A DNA stretch of 25,741 nt from an uncultured Mollicutes bacterium. GTDB taxonomy: Bacteria > Bacillota_I > Bacilli_A > ML615J-28 > CAG-313. Where the stretch lies: contig UQAI01000020.1 in NCBI GenBank assembly GCA_900538885.1, forward strand, positions 1-25,741. The letters are read 5' to 3'. The position numbers and the translations under genes were made by a program. A model generated the notes under the pieces. It ran no database searches. It was not told the DNA's origin and saw nothing but the letters and a program-made list of their open reading frames with translations. This document shows positions 6,015 through 13,803 of this stretch, one piece after another (positions within the stretch are counted from its first letter, which is position 1; every line of letters starts with the position of its first letter).

Positions 6015-7049
6015 TTACCATTTATTAAATACCTTTTCAGCAAAACCAATTTCATTTTTAATTTCTACTTTGGTGCCATCATCAAGTATGAAGTAACCAG
6101 TAAAAAGTCCGAAAACTTGGTGTTGATTAGATCTAAGGATTAATACATTTGTATCAGCAGCTCTATCAATGATTGGTTTAAAATCCATTTCAAAGCGTCC
6201 ATCACTTGATGTAAATGTCCAGTCACTTAAGAAATCATCTTTACCTTTTTGATTTTTTGGAATATTGAAAACAACATCATCTAGTTTATGCATCACGCCA
6301 TCATAGAATATCGCATTTTCACTAGCTTGAGTTGTATCACCAAATCCATAACCAATATTAAAACCTACTTCATGGCCATCAACATTAGTACATAAAGCGC
6401 CCCAGTACCATGTATTTTTATATGTCCAAACGCCACGTCCCCAGTCTAGTAGAGCTCGCGTATCTTGTTTGTCAAATTGAAACTTTTTATCACCAATAGT
6501 AAATATACCTTCCGCCACCATACCTATGATTTTTTGATTATAATAGAAGTGTTTATCTTTTTCGAAAGGTGTGACAATCACAAGTGATTCATTTGGTTCT
6601 TCGGTTAGGGTAAGGTCACATGAAAATTTCATATCTTTATAAAATTTTGGCATTGTTACTTTTATGTTCCTAGTTTTTCCATCATTAAAGAATGCGATTG
6701 AAATTTTTTTATTTTTAACTTCGACATCACCTTCTTTTGATGATTCTGGTAGGTTTGTTTTTCCACCCGTAAAAAACTTTATTAGCGATGTGGTTTTTTC
6801 TTTTTTATTTTTAAAGTCAATTACTGAAACACTTGTTAATCCCATATAAGTGTTGTCATCGATGGTAAAACATAAAGCAATTTCTTTATTATATACTAAA
6901 TAGTAATCCCATTCTTTGATTCTTGATTTTTTGGCTTTTATCATATCTTTTTTATAATCAAGAATAAGGCTTTTAGCGAACCCTTTTTGTTTTAGATTAC
7001 CATTTCCATCTAATAATAAGGTATTTTTAACTATTTCTTTGTTTCTCAT
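6015..7049 (-). CDS. DUF2804 family protein
   Basis: The 344-aa protein (start ATG 7049, chosen for its GGGAG site and because it lies 10 bases after the patatin stop; an ATG at 7079 would overlap that gene) matches DUF2804 along its length. The N-terminal LLLDGNGNLKQKGFAKS and RIKEWDYYLV, the central LLDWGRGVWTYKNTWYWGAL and the C-terminal GYFILDDG are typical. The family is thought to adopt an AttH/lipocalin-like beta fold, and its biochemical function is not established. No signal peptide or membrane segment is present. Tight coupling to a patatin lipase suggests a lipid-related role, by inference only. Confidence 0.85.
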   Translation of the reverse strand: MRNKEIVKNTLLLDGNGNLKQKGFAKSLILDYKKDMIKAKKSRIKEWDYYLVYNKEIALCFTIDDNTYMGLTSVSVIDFKNKKEKTTSLIKFFTGGKTNLPESSKEGDVEVKNKKISIAFFNDGKTRNIKVTMPKFYKDMKFSCDLTLTEEPNESLVIVTPFEKDKHFYYNQKIIGMVAEGIFTIGDKKFQFDKQDTRALLDWGRGVWTYKNTWYWGALCTNVDGHEVGFNIGYGFGDTTQASENAIFYDGVMHKLDDVVFNIPKNQKGKDDFLSDWTFTSSDGRFEMDFKPIIDRAADTNVLILRSNQHQVFGLFTGYFILDDGTKVEIKNEIGFAEKVFNKW

Positions 7050-7059
7050 ATTACTCCCA

Positions 7060-7833
7060 TTATTTATTTTCTCGTTCAAAATAACTTTCTATAAATCTTT
7101 TACCAGCTTCATAACCAGCTCTAAATAATTCTTGTTTAGTGTTATTATCAATACTAAAGTTCATACTATAAACTTTTTTAATAGGAATTCTTATAATGTA
7201 AGGTCTATACACATTTTCTTTGGTCTCGCCACCTGTAACTAAGTTAAACCCAATAATTGGTTCTTTGGTTTGATAACCAAAAACTTCAAGTGGAAAGTTA
7301 TTAGCGATACAACCATCCATAATTAGACTTTTACCAAGTTTGAAAGGTTTATAAAAAAGAGGATAAGTCGCACTCATAACAACGCTTTTTGATATAGGAA
7401 AACTATCCGGATTAATATCATACTTAACAAGATCATTGGGAAATGTTACTTGTTTTCGTTTAATTATATCCGTTGCGATAACTTTTAAATTATAGTCTCT
7501 TCCATTTTTGACATCTAAATATGTGCTAATTCCTTTTTTCTTATAAAGTCCTTCTAAATATTTTTCTAAAGGCGATGATGAATAAATACCAAAGTCTTTA
7601 ATTATACGCATTGCTTTTCCTTTTTCCTTTAGCGTAGTAATATCTAAAGTTTGGAAAAATTCTATTAACTCATCAGCATTATAACCTGCCACAACAAGAC
7701 TTGCGATAATGGCACCTGCACTTGTACCAGCTGCTTTTACACAAAAGAATCCTCTTTCTTCTAGGGCTTTAATCGCACCAACATGGGCGATAGCTTTCAC
7801 TCCACCACCTTGAAATATTCCTATATATTTCAT
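7060..7833 (-). CDS. patatin-like phospholipase/acyl hydrolase
   Basis: This 257-aa protein carries all patatin landmarks: the oxyanion loop GGGVKAIAHVGA (9-20), the nucleophile elbow GTSAG with Ser38, and the catalytic DG at Asp173-Gly174 in LIMDGCIANNFP. Patatin enzymes use a Ser-Asp dyad to hydrolyse acyl chains from phospholipids or other lipid esters. No signal peptide is seen, so it is probably cytosolic or membrane-peripheral. A GGTGAT ribosome site precedes ATG 7833. It is the first gene of a two-gene unit with DUF2804. Substrate unknown. Confidence 0.92.
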   Translation of the reverse strand: MKYIGIFQGGGVKAIAHVGAIKALEERGFFCVKAAGTSAGAIIASLVVAGYNADELIEFFQTLDITTLKEKGKAMRIIKDFGIYSSSPLEKYLEGLYKKKGISTYLDVKNGRDYNLKVIATDIIKRKQVTFPNDLVKYDINPDSFPISKSVVMSATYPLFYKPFKLGKSLIMDGCIANNFPLEVFGYQTKEPIIGFNLVTGGETKENVYRPYIIRIPIKKVYSMNFSIDNNTKQELFRAGYEAGKRFIESYFERENK

Positions 7834-7883
7834 ATAATCACCATTTATAGTTTATGTGTCTTTTGATAATGTATTCAATTACT

Positions 7884-9155
7884 TTATTTAAAGATAACAC
7901 TAATTCCATCAGGAATAACAGTAATCTTTTTATTACCAACAATATTACGGGCTTTTTCTAAAGCTTCTTCGATATTATAAGCATGCATTATATGCATATT
8001 AGTAATAATGCTTGGATCACATTTATCAGACACAATTATTACATTTGCTTTACATAGAATTCTTGCAAGTATTTGGGCTTCCCATTGGTCAAACTCAGTA
8101 TCTTTTGGATCTACATCATTTAGTTTTTGGTAAGCTTCTTGAGCTGATGCACTTTCAGCAAGTAACTTGTAGAAGAAGTCTCCACCTGTGCCATCAGCAC
8201 ATGATGAACAAATTATAATTACACCACCCGGATTTACACAAGCCTCACCCGCAGTCATTCCTTTAACAGTTTGATAAATGTTTTGATCAAGGGGATAACC
8301 ACCATTTGTTGTAATAACAATATCTGAATAAACTGGTTCTACTTGAGCAATTTCTTTTACTAATTTACAACCATGAGCATGTGCTTCTTCAAGTCCTCCC
8401 GCAAAGGCTTTTATAATTTTCTTTTCACCATTAATTACAACATTTAAAATGAAGGCAAGCCCTGCTGCTTTCGCTGCGAAAAGCATATCTCTATGAATTG
8501 GATTATATTCAAGATTACCTGCTCTTGAGTTTTTATTGGCAATAAATCTAGCATTATGATTCCATAGTACAGTTTTTTTAGAAGCAATACCTGGAAGCAC
8601 TGATTTTCTACCACCTGAAAATCCTGCAAAGAAATGAGGTTCAATAAAGCCTTCACTAATCAATAAATCAGCACTATCAACTAATTTATTAATCCATAAT
8701 TCACCACCAGAAGGTAAAATACCTTTAAATGTCATGTTTTCATCTTCATAAGCATTATGAACTATTATTTCTTCTTCTCTTACTATCTTTTCGCCATATT
8801 TGTTAACTAACTCTTCATGAGTAGTTGGACGGTGCATTCCTGTTGCGATAAGAATGGAGATTTTTACATTTTGATTATATTTTCTAATTTCTTCTAATAA
8901 TAAAGGCATTGTAATGTGACTTGGCACAGGTCTTGTGTGGTCACTAGAAATTATAACGATGTGTTTTTTTTCTTTCGCAAGTTCTGCAAGAGGAAGTGAA
9001 CCAATTGGATGAAGTAGGGCATCTTTAACGAGTTCTACTTCACTCATTGTTGGTTTATATTCTTCAGTTTTGGAAACAAGTACACCTGCTACTAATTCAT
9101 TAGGAATTGTACAATTAATATGTCCCTTATAATAAGGTAATTTAAATTCAGCCAT
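7884..9155 (-). CDS. larA: LarA-type nickel-pincer 2-hydroxyacid racemase (lactate/malate racemase superfamily)
   Basis: The 423-aa protein is nearly identical in length to Lactiplantibacillus plantarum LarA. By my count its key residues fall at the same numbers: Asp72/Arg75 in SDHTRP, His108 in ATGMHRP, His174 in EPHFFAGFSGGRK, Lys184 (the residue carrying the nicotinic-acid-derived nickel cofactor), His200 in NH, and Tyr294/Lys298. It is therefore expected to be a holo-enzyme-capable racemase. The cofactor genes larB, larC and larE are not in this window. The family also includes malate and other hydroxyacid racemases. Because the operon encodes malic enzyme and an Ldh2-type dehydrogenase, malate is at least as likely a substrate as lactate. 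Ribosome site AAGGAG precedes ATG 9155. Confidence 0.88.
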   Translation of the reverse strand: MAEFKLPYYKGHINCTIPNELVAGVLVSKTEEYKPTMSEVELVKDALLHPIGSLPLAELAKEKKHIVIISSDHTRPVPSHITMPLLLEEIRKYNQNVKISILIATGMHRPTTHEELVNKYGEKIVREEEIIVHNAYEDENMTFKGILPSGGELWINKLVDSADLLISEGFIEPHFFAGFSGGRKSVLPGIASKKTVLWNHNARFIANKNSRAGNLEYNPIHRDMLFAAKAAGLAFILNVVINGEKKIIKAFAGGLEEAHAHGCKLVKEIAQVEPVYSDIVITTNGGYPLDQNIYQTVKGMTAGEACVNPGGVIIICSSCADGTGGDFFYKLLAESASAQEAYQKLNDVDPKDTEFDQWEAQILARILCKANVIIVSDKCDPSIITNMHIMHAYNIEEALEKARNIVGNKKITVIPDGISVIFK

Positions 9156-9175
9156 TTTTTTCTCCTTTTATAACA

Positions 9176-9200
9176 AATGTGCAATCATTGATTGCACATT
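9176..9200. repeat. perfect intercistronic hairpin between malic enzyme and larA
   Basis: AATGTGCAATC and GATTGCACATT form an exact 11-bp stem with a 3-base loop. In the minus-strand mRNA it lies just after the malic-enzyme stop and before the larA ribosome site. The T-run follows it only on the plus strand, where no gene reads through. It is more likely an mRNA-stability, processing or partial attenuation element than a full terminator. Confidence 0.65.
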
Positions 9201-9206
9201 ATTTTT

Positions 9207-10388
9207 TTATATTCTAGCAATACCTTGAGCTCTCGCAACTTTACCAACTTCTTCAGCCACTACCTTACAAACACGTTTGTCAAATGGAGAAGGAATGATA
9301 TATTCTTCATTTAATTCTTCTTCAGTAATTAATGAAGCAATTGCACGGCTTGCTGCAAGTTTCATTTCCTCAGTAATATCAGTAGCTCTTACATCAAGGG
9401 CACCTCTAAAGATACCAGGGAAAACAAGTACATTGTTGATTTGGTTAGGGAAATCAGATCTTCCTGTTGCAACAACTTTTGCACCACCAGCTTTAGCTAC
9501 ATCTGGCATAATTTCTGGAGTTGGGTTAGCCATTGCGAAAACGATAGGATCTTTAGCCATTGTTTGAACCATTTCAGCAGTAACTAGGTTAGGAGCTGAC
9601 ACACCAATGAAGATGTCTTTACCTTTAATGATTTCTTTTAAAGGACCTCTTTGATGTTCTTTATTTGTAATTTCAGCCATAGCCTTTTGAGCAGGATTCA
9701 TCCATTCTTCGCCTGGACACAATGCACCTTGTTTATCAACTAAAACAATGTCACCAATACCAAATTGAAGAATTAATTTGCAAATAGAAATACCAGCACT
9801 ACCTGCACCATTGATTACAACCTTGGCATCTTTAAATTCTTTACCTACAACCTTTAATGCGTTGATTAAACCAGCACAAACAACGATAGCAGTACCATGT
9901 TGGTCATCATGGAAAACAGGAATGTCAAGTTCTTTCTTTAATCTTGCTTCAATTTCAAAACATCTAGGTGCTGAAATATCTTCTAGATTAATTCCACCAA
10001 AACATGGAGCGATACGTTTTACTGTTTCAACTATTTCATCAACATCTTTAGTATCTAAGCAAATTGGAAATGCATCAATACCAGCAAATTCCTTAAATAG
10101 AATTGATTTACCTTCCATTACTGGCATACCAGCAAGTGGACCAATATCACCAAGACCAAGTACAGCAGTACCATCACTTACAACCGCAACAAGATTTCCT
10201 TTTGCAGTATATTTATATACATCATCAGGATTTGCATGAATCTTACGACAAGGTTCTGCTACACCTGGAGTGTATGCAAGTGATAAATCTTCGCGATTTT
10301 CAACTTTTACTTTTGAAATAACTTCAACTTTACCTGGACCTTTTTCATGAAGTTCTAGACTTCTTTCATATACTGTTTTTTCTGCCAT
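9207..10388 (-). CDS. malic enzyme (malate dehydrogenase, decarboxylating; NAD(P)-dependent)
   Basis: The 393-aa short-type bacterial malic enzyme converts L-malate to pyruvate and CO2. It shows SLAYTPGVAEPC with catalytic Tyr39, SDGTAVLGLGDIGP (71-84), catalytic Lys94 in MEGKS, the metal ligands in NLEDISAPRCFEIE (134-147) and FHDDQHGTA (159-167), and a Rossmann NAD(P) site with GAGSAG (194-199). It lies between the Ldh2-type dehydrogenase and larA. Cofactor preference (NAD or NADP) cannot be read safely. It probably supplies pyruvate from racemised or imported malate. Confidence 0.95.
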   Translation of the reverse strand: MAEKTVYERSLELHEKGPGKVEVISKVKVENREDLSLAYTPGVAEPCRKIHANPDDVYKYTAKGNLVAVVSDGTAVLGLGDIGPLAGMPVMEGKSILFKEFAGIDAFPICLDTKDVDEIVETVKRIAPCFGGINLEDISAPRCFEIEARLKKELDIPVFHDDQHGTAIVVCAGLINALKVVGKEFKDAKVVINGAGSAGISICKLILQFGIGDIVLVDKQGALCPGEEWMNPAQKAMAEITNKEHQRGPLKEIIKGKDIFIGVSAPNLVTAEMVQTMAKDPIVFAMANPTPEIMPDVAKAGGAKVVATGRSDFPNQINNVLVFPGIFRGALDVRATDITEEMKLAASRAIASLITEEELNEEYIIPSPFDKRVCKVVAEEVGKVARAQGIARI

Positions 10389-10408
10389 ATTATATACCTC
10401 TACTTATA

Positions 10409-11530
10409 TTAATAACTACTCTTAAAATTATTGTCTTTTACTTCAAAATCTCCAAAGTATGCTTTAACATCCATACCTAAGTATTTTGCCATATCAACCA
10501 TTTCTTTAACTGTGTTTTCATTTACTGGAATACCATTCTTTTCAACACGTTTGATAGCTTCCATTTCTTTTTCACCATGAGTGTAAATGCGTTCAGCACC
10601 ATTTGCTTTAGGGCTTTCACGAAGTTCATTTAAATATTGGCTAAAATGTTTTTTGATAGCTTCTGGATCGCCAAAGAATGCAGGATTAATTGCCATAAAT
10701 CCATGACAAATACCAGAGAAACCATTTTGCATTGTATGAGCTGAGGTTACACCTTGTGATAAAATTGATGAGAATAATTCACAAAGCATACCATAACCAT
10801 AACCTTTATGTCCACCTAGCAATTCAGTATCTCCACCAAGAGGAACAATACCGCCGCCTTCATGAGCTTTAATATTGCCTAAAACTTCACTTGCACTATT
10901 TGATGATTCACCCGCTTTATTAACTGCCCAACCAGTAGGAATAGGTTTATTCATCTTATTGTACATTTCAAGTTTACCACGAGTTACAACTGTAGTTGAT
11001 GCATCAAAGAAGAATGGATAAGGGTCAGCAGGAGCACTACATGCGATAGGGTTAGAGCCAAGCATTGCCTTCTTACCAAATGTAGGAACCATGATTGCTT
11101 CTGAATTTGTACAAGAAAAACCAATTAAACCTTGATCCATTGCCATTCTTGCATAATATCCAGCAATACCATAGTGATTAGAGTTACGTACTGTAACAAT
11201 ACCAACACCTGATTTTTTAGCTTTTTCAATTGCAAGTTCCATTGCATAATGTCCTAGTAATTGTCCCATACCAGAGTGACCTTCAATTACTGCACTAACT
11301 GGAGTTTCAAATACAACTTCTGGTTTTGCATGAACAGAAATTAGTCCACTTTCAATTCCTTTGTGGTATCTTACTAATCTTTGCATACCATGAGATTCAA
11401 TCCCAAAGTCATCAGACATTAGTAGTACATCTGAAATAATTCTACTTTCATCTTTTGTAAAGCCAAATTTTTGGAAAGCTTCCATACAAAATTTGTCTAG
11501 TAATTCACGAGAAAAATTAATATAAGCCAT
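10409..11530 (-). CDS. Ldh2-family malate/L-lactate (2-hydroxyacid) dehydrogenase
   Basis: Starting at ATG 11530, preceded by AAAGGTGTG, the protein has 373 aa; an upstream ATG at 11557 would overlap the predicted transcription start. It belongs to the NAD(P)-dependent Ldh2/MDG oxidoreductase family, unrelated to classical LDH/MDH: ESHG (45-48) with the predicted catalytic His, NSNHYG (116-121), FDASTT (176-181) and GHKGYG (240-245). Members oxidise malate, lactate, sulfolactate, ureidoglycolate or 2,3-diketogulonate. Gene context with malic enzyme and LarA favours malate or lactate. First gene of the TetR-controlled operon. Confidence 0.93.
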   Translation of the reverse strand: MAYINFSRELLDKFCMEAFQKFGFTKDESRIISDVLLMSDDFGIESHGMQRLVRYHKGIESGLISVHAKPEVVFETPVSAVIEGHSGMGQLLGHYAMELAIEKAKKSGVGIVTVRNSNHYGIAGYYARMAMDQGLIGFSCTNSEAIMVPTFGKKAMLGSNPIACSAPADPYPFFFDASTTVVTRGKLEMYNKMNKPIPTGWAVNKAGESSNSASEVLGNIKAHEGGGIVPLGGDTELLGGHKGYGYGMLCELFSSILSQGVTSAHTMQNGFSGICHGFMAINPAFFGDPEAIKKHFSQYLNELRESPKANGAERIYTHGEKEMEAIKRVEKNGIPVNENTVKEMVDMAKYLGMDVKAYFGDFEVKDNNFKSSY

Positions 11531-11561
11531 AAAATTCACACCTTTCTTTTTATACACTATT

Positions 11562-11590
11562 ATTATAGCACAATTCCCTCAAAATAGCAA
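11562..11590 (-). promoter_or_regulatory. extended -10 promoter of the hydroxyacid operon
   Basis: On the minus strand TTGCTA (11585-11590), a 17-base spacer and a perfect TATAAT (11562-11567) with a TGC extension are seen. This gives a leader of about 25 bases before the Ldh2-type gene. An imperfect dyad (TGCTAT/ATAGTG) overlaps the -10 box and could be an operator for the adjacent TetR protein. Confidence 0.75.
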
Positions 11591-11606
11591 TTTAAATATA
11601 TTTTGT

Positions 11607-12173
11607 TTATTTTAAAAATTGATTGTTTTTAATTAATGTCTCAACTTCTTTTAACATTTCTTCTTTATTAACAGTTGTTTTATTCAAAAACCACCATTTA
11701 GCAAGTTGAAGGAATCCTCCTGTAATAATTTGAGCAAGCATTGTTTGATTGTATTTATCAACATTATCTTCCTTTAATTGCGTCTCAACGTCTTTAGCAA
11801 TTTCATCAACTAAAATATCTGCCATTAGTGAAAACATATTGCTTTGAAAAATAGAATAAACTATTTGTTCATTTTGTTCTAAAAGTTCAATCGCATATTT
11901 ACATAAATTAATATAGAATGTTTCCGTACTATCTGATTTATATAATTCTTTGGTATTTTCTTTTACCTTTTTTTGAATTGTTTTAACCGTAAATACAAAA
12001 AAATCAAATTTATCATTAAAATGTTGATAGAATGTTGCTCTCCTAATTCCTGCTTCCTTGCATAAATCATTAATTGTAATTTCTTCATACTTTTTTTCTT
12101 CTAACATTTGTAAGAAAGCAGTAACTAACATGTTATAAGTTTTTTGAACACGTATATCGATATTTTCTTTCAT
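11607..12173 (-). CDS. TetR/AcrR-family transcriptional regulator
   Basis: The 188-aa protein (ATG 12173, chosen for AGGTGG 6 bases upstream over a GTG at 12182 that overlaps that site) has a classic TetR N-terminus. The HTH spans about residues 29-55 with ITINDLCKEAGIRRATFYQHF. The rest is an all-helical ligand-binding and dimerisation domain. It is divergent enough that the effector cannot be guessed. It sits directly upstream of, and co-directional with, the Ldh2-malic enzyme-larA operon, so that operon is the natural target, with the inducer probably a hydroxyacid (inference). A palindrome in its own promoter suggests autoregulation. Confidence 0.93.
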   Translation of the reverse strand: MKENIDIRVQKTYNMLVTAFLQMLEEKKYEEITINDLCKEAGIRRATFYQHFNDKFDFFVFTVKTIQKKVKENTKELYKSDSTETFYINLCKYAIELLEQNEQIVYSIFQSNMFSLMADILVDEIAKDVETQLKEDNVDKYNQTMLAQIITGGFLQLAKWWFLNKTTVNKEEMLKEVETLIKNNQFLK

Positions 12174-12193
12174 TTTAACCACCTAGATAATTA

Positions 12194-12234
12194 TGTTATA
12201 ACAAAATTATATCGTATTACAATAACTTTGTCAA
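12194..12234 (-). promoter_or_regulatory. perfect-consensus promoter with palindrome upstream of tetR-like gene
   Basis: TTGACA (12229-12234), a 17-base spacer and TATAAT (12206-12211) match the sigma-A consensus exactly. A 10-bp palindrome TGTTATAACA (12194-12203) sits at the expected transcription start, between the -10 box and the ribosome site. That is a typical position for an autoregulatory TetR operator. Confidence 0.85.
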
Positions 12235-12291
12235 TTCTCATACTTAATTATATATTTTATCTAAAGATAGTTGAATAAATTATTTTCTTAA

Positions 12292-13492
12292 TTAATTGTT
12301 AGTTTTACCTATTAGCCATTCACCTATATCAATTATTCTTATTCCCTCATACATATACTCTGGGTGTTTCGTTCTAGCAATTATTATTTTTGGATAGGCA
12401 TCTTTAATTTTTAATAATGATTCAACTTTTCCTTTGAATGTAGTCTCATCACTTATATTATCTGCGACTTGTATATAAATTTTTTCATCTCTTTTCATTG
12501 CGACAAAATCAATTTCCTTTTTATAAAGAACTCCTACATATAATTCATAACCTCTACGCAATAACTCTATAGCCACGATATTTTCATATATTCTTCCGTA
12601 ATTCATATCTTTCTTACCCAAAACAGCATATTTGATAGCATGATCACTTAAACAATACTTTTCTAATGATGAAAGATATTTTTTTCATCTTATGTCATAT
12701 CTTGTAACACGATAAAATAAATATGCTTGACATAAATTTTCTATATATGAGCCAACTGTTTTGTCATTAGTTGGCATTGTTTTATCACTTAAAATATTAG
12801 TAATATTATTAATTGATGTTAAATTCGAAACATTGTCAATCAAAAAGGATGCTATTTTTTTAAGTAGCACAACATTTTTTATCCTTTTTCTTTTAATTAA
12901 ATCTCGTTCAATTATTGTTTCATAAACATTAGCAATATAATTTAATTTGCTTTTTTTCTGTAGGATACAAATAAGATCCTGCGAGGCCACCACTTAGGAC
13001 ATAATCATCAAAGCTATCTATTGCATTATTAAGTTCATAATAATTCATATATTCTTTATATGAGAAAGGAAATATTTTTAATACAATTGTTCTTTTAGTA
13101 AATAATGTGGCCAAATTACTACTTAACAAAAATGCATTGGAACCACTTATATAAATATCATATTTGCCATCAGTATATAAACTGTTGATTGTTTTTTCAA
13201 AATTTTTACATAGTTGTACTTCATCAATAATGACAAAATTTCTTTTATTTTCTTCATATCTAGGCACTATATAATTATATAATTTATGGTATTCTTGTAA
13301 TTCTTCAAATTCCAATTTATAAAAGTCTATTTGTATAATGTTTACATCACTATAATTTTTAAGTATGTATTCAGCAAAACATTCTAATAATTTTGATTTT
13401 CCTGAACGCCTGATTCCTGTTATCACTTTAATGTCAGGTGTTCCAATATATTCTATTAATTCATTTAGATATTTTCTTGTTATGATTTTCAT
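12292..13492 (-). pseudogene. disrupted AAA ATPase with DUF4143-type C-terminus
   Basis: The N-terminal 187 codons (13492-12929) encode an archaeal-type AAA_14 ATPase with Walker A GIRRSGKS (26-33), Walker B VIIDEVQ (87-93) and a sensor SGSNAF. The frame is lost at an A7 homopolymer (12951-12957). One extra A would join TEKKSKLNYIANVYETI in the next frame. That frame runs to an in-frame TGA at 12685-12687, where homologues usually have Gly (YDIKGKKYL), and resumes in the same frame to 12292 with the DUF4143 nuclease-like end KKEIDFVAM. One deletion plus one G-to-T change thus explain all breaks. Because TGA is a genuine stop elsewhere here, this is a decaying gene. Such ATPases are often mobile accessory genes of unclear role. 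Confidence 0.88.
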
Positions 13493-13530
13493 TATTATCC
13501 CTTGCTTTCATCATAATTATATATCAGTGA

Positions 13531-13641
13531 TTTCGAAAAATAAATTTTTTTACATTTTTTCGAAGTTAAATGCAGGTTTGGTTTCGAAAAATTAATATTT
13601 TTTCATTTTCACGAAATAAAATATATGTTTCGTTTCGAAAA
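13531..13641. repeat. degenerate 51-bp tandem repeat with TTTCGAAA cores
   Basis: The motif TTTCGAAAAA recurs at 13531, 13582 and 13633, exactly 51 bases apart. Units 13531-13581 and 13582-13632 match at about 40 of 51 positions; the third copy is partial and runs into the tRNA terminator. Unit 1 also contains an inverted pair TTCGAAAAA/TTTTTCGAA. The block fills the gap between the dead ATPase and tRNA-Arg and could hold operators of the ATPase or a mobile-element end. Confidence 0.7.
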
Positions 13642-13676
13642 ATTAAAAAAGACTACCACATCACTGTTATAGTCTT
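13642..13676 (-). terminator. terminator after tRNA-Arg
   Basis: On the minus strand AAGACTA (13670-13676) pairs with TAGTCTT (13649-13655) around a 14-base loop, followed by TTTTT. It lies 12 bases beyond the CCA end of the tRNA. Confidence 0.8.
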
Positions 13677-13688
13677 CATATTTCTTAG

Positions 13689-13765
13689 TGGCGTCCGTGA
13701 TTGGATTTGAACCAACGGCAGATCGCTTAGGAGGCGATTCCTCTATCCAACTGAGGTACACGGAC
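13689..13765 (-). tRNA. tRNA-Arg (anticodon CCU), CCA encoded
   Basis: The cloverleaf is complete: acceptor GTCCGTG/CACGGAC, D-arm CCTCAGTTGGATAGAGG, anticodon stem ATCGC/GCGAT with loop CTCCTAA (anticodon CCT, reading AGG), T-arm with GTTCAAAT-type loop, discriminator G and encoded CCA. It begins 38 bases after the DJ-1 gene stop. That gap contains only an imperfect dyad (13772-13795) and no convincing promoter, so it may be transcribed with the trmB-containing operon upstream. Confidence 0.96.
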
Positions 13766-13803
13766 ATTAGGGTTATACCTAATATTAGATATAACACTTT
13801 GTA

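Noticed and set aside
9778..10239. Plus-strand 153-codon frame opposite malic enzyme.
   Set aside because: It is antisense to highly conserved malic-enzyme motifs, with composition and residues explained by the complementary gene.
12685..12687. In-frame TGA at a Gly position might mean recoded TGA (Gly or Trp).
   Set aside because: TGA ends several intact genes at family-typical lengths inside 4-base ATGA overlaps (the ywaF-like pair, trmB/DUF84, DUF84/DJ-1), and the same gene also has a frameshift. A dead gene is simpler.
13531..13641. Evenly spaced TTTCGAAA motifs as a CRISPR array.
   Set aside because: The repeats are degenerate over the whole 51-bp unit, there are no conserved repeats with unique spacers, and no cas genes are nearby.
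13609..13797. 62-codon frame across tRNA-Arg.
   Set aside because: It covers the tRNA and its terminator and has no family match; the RNA gene explains the sequence.
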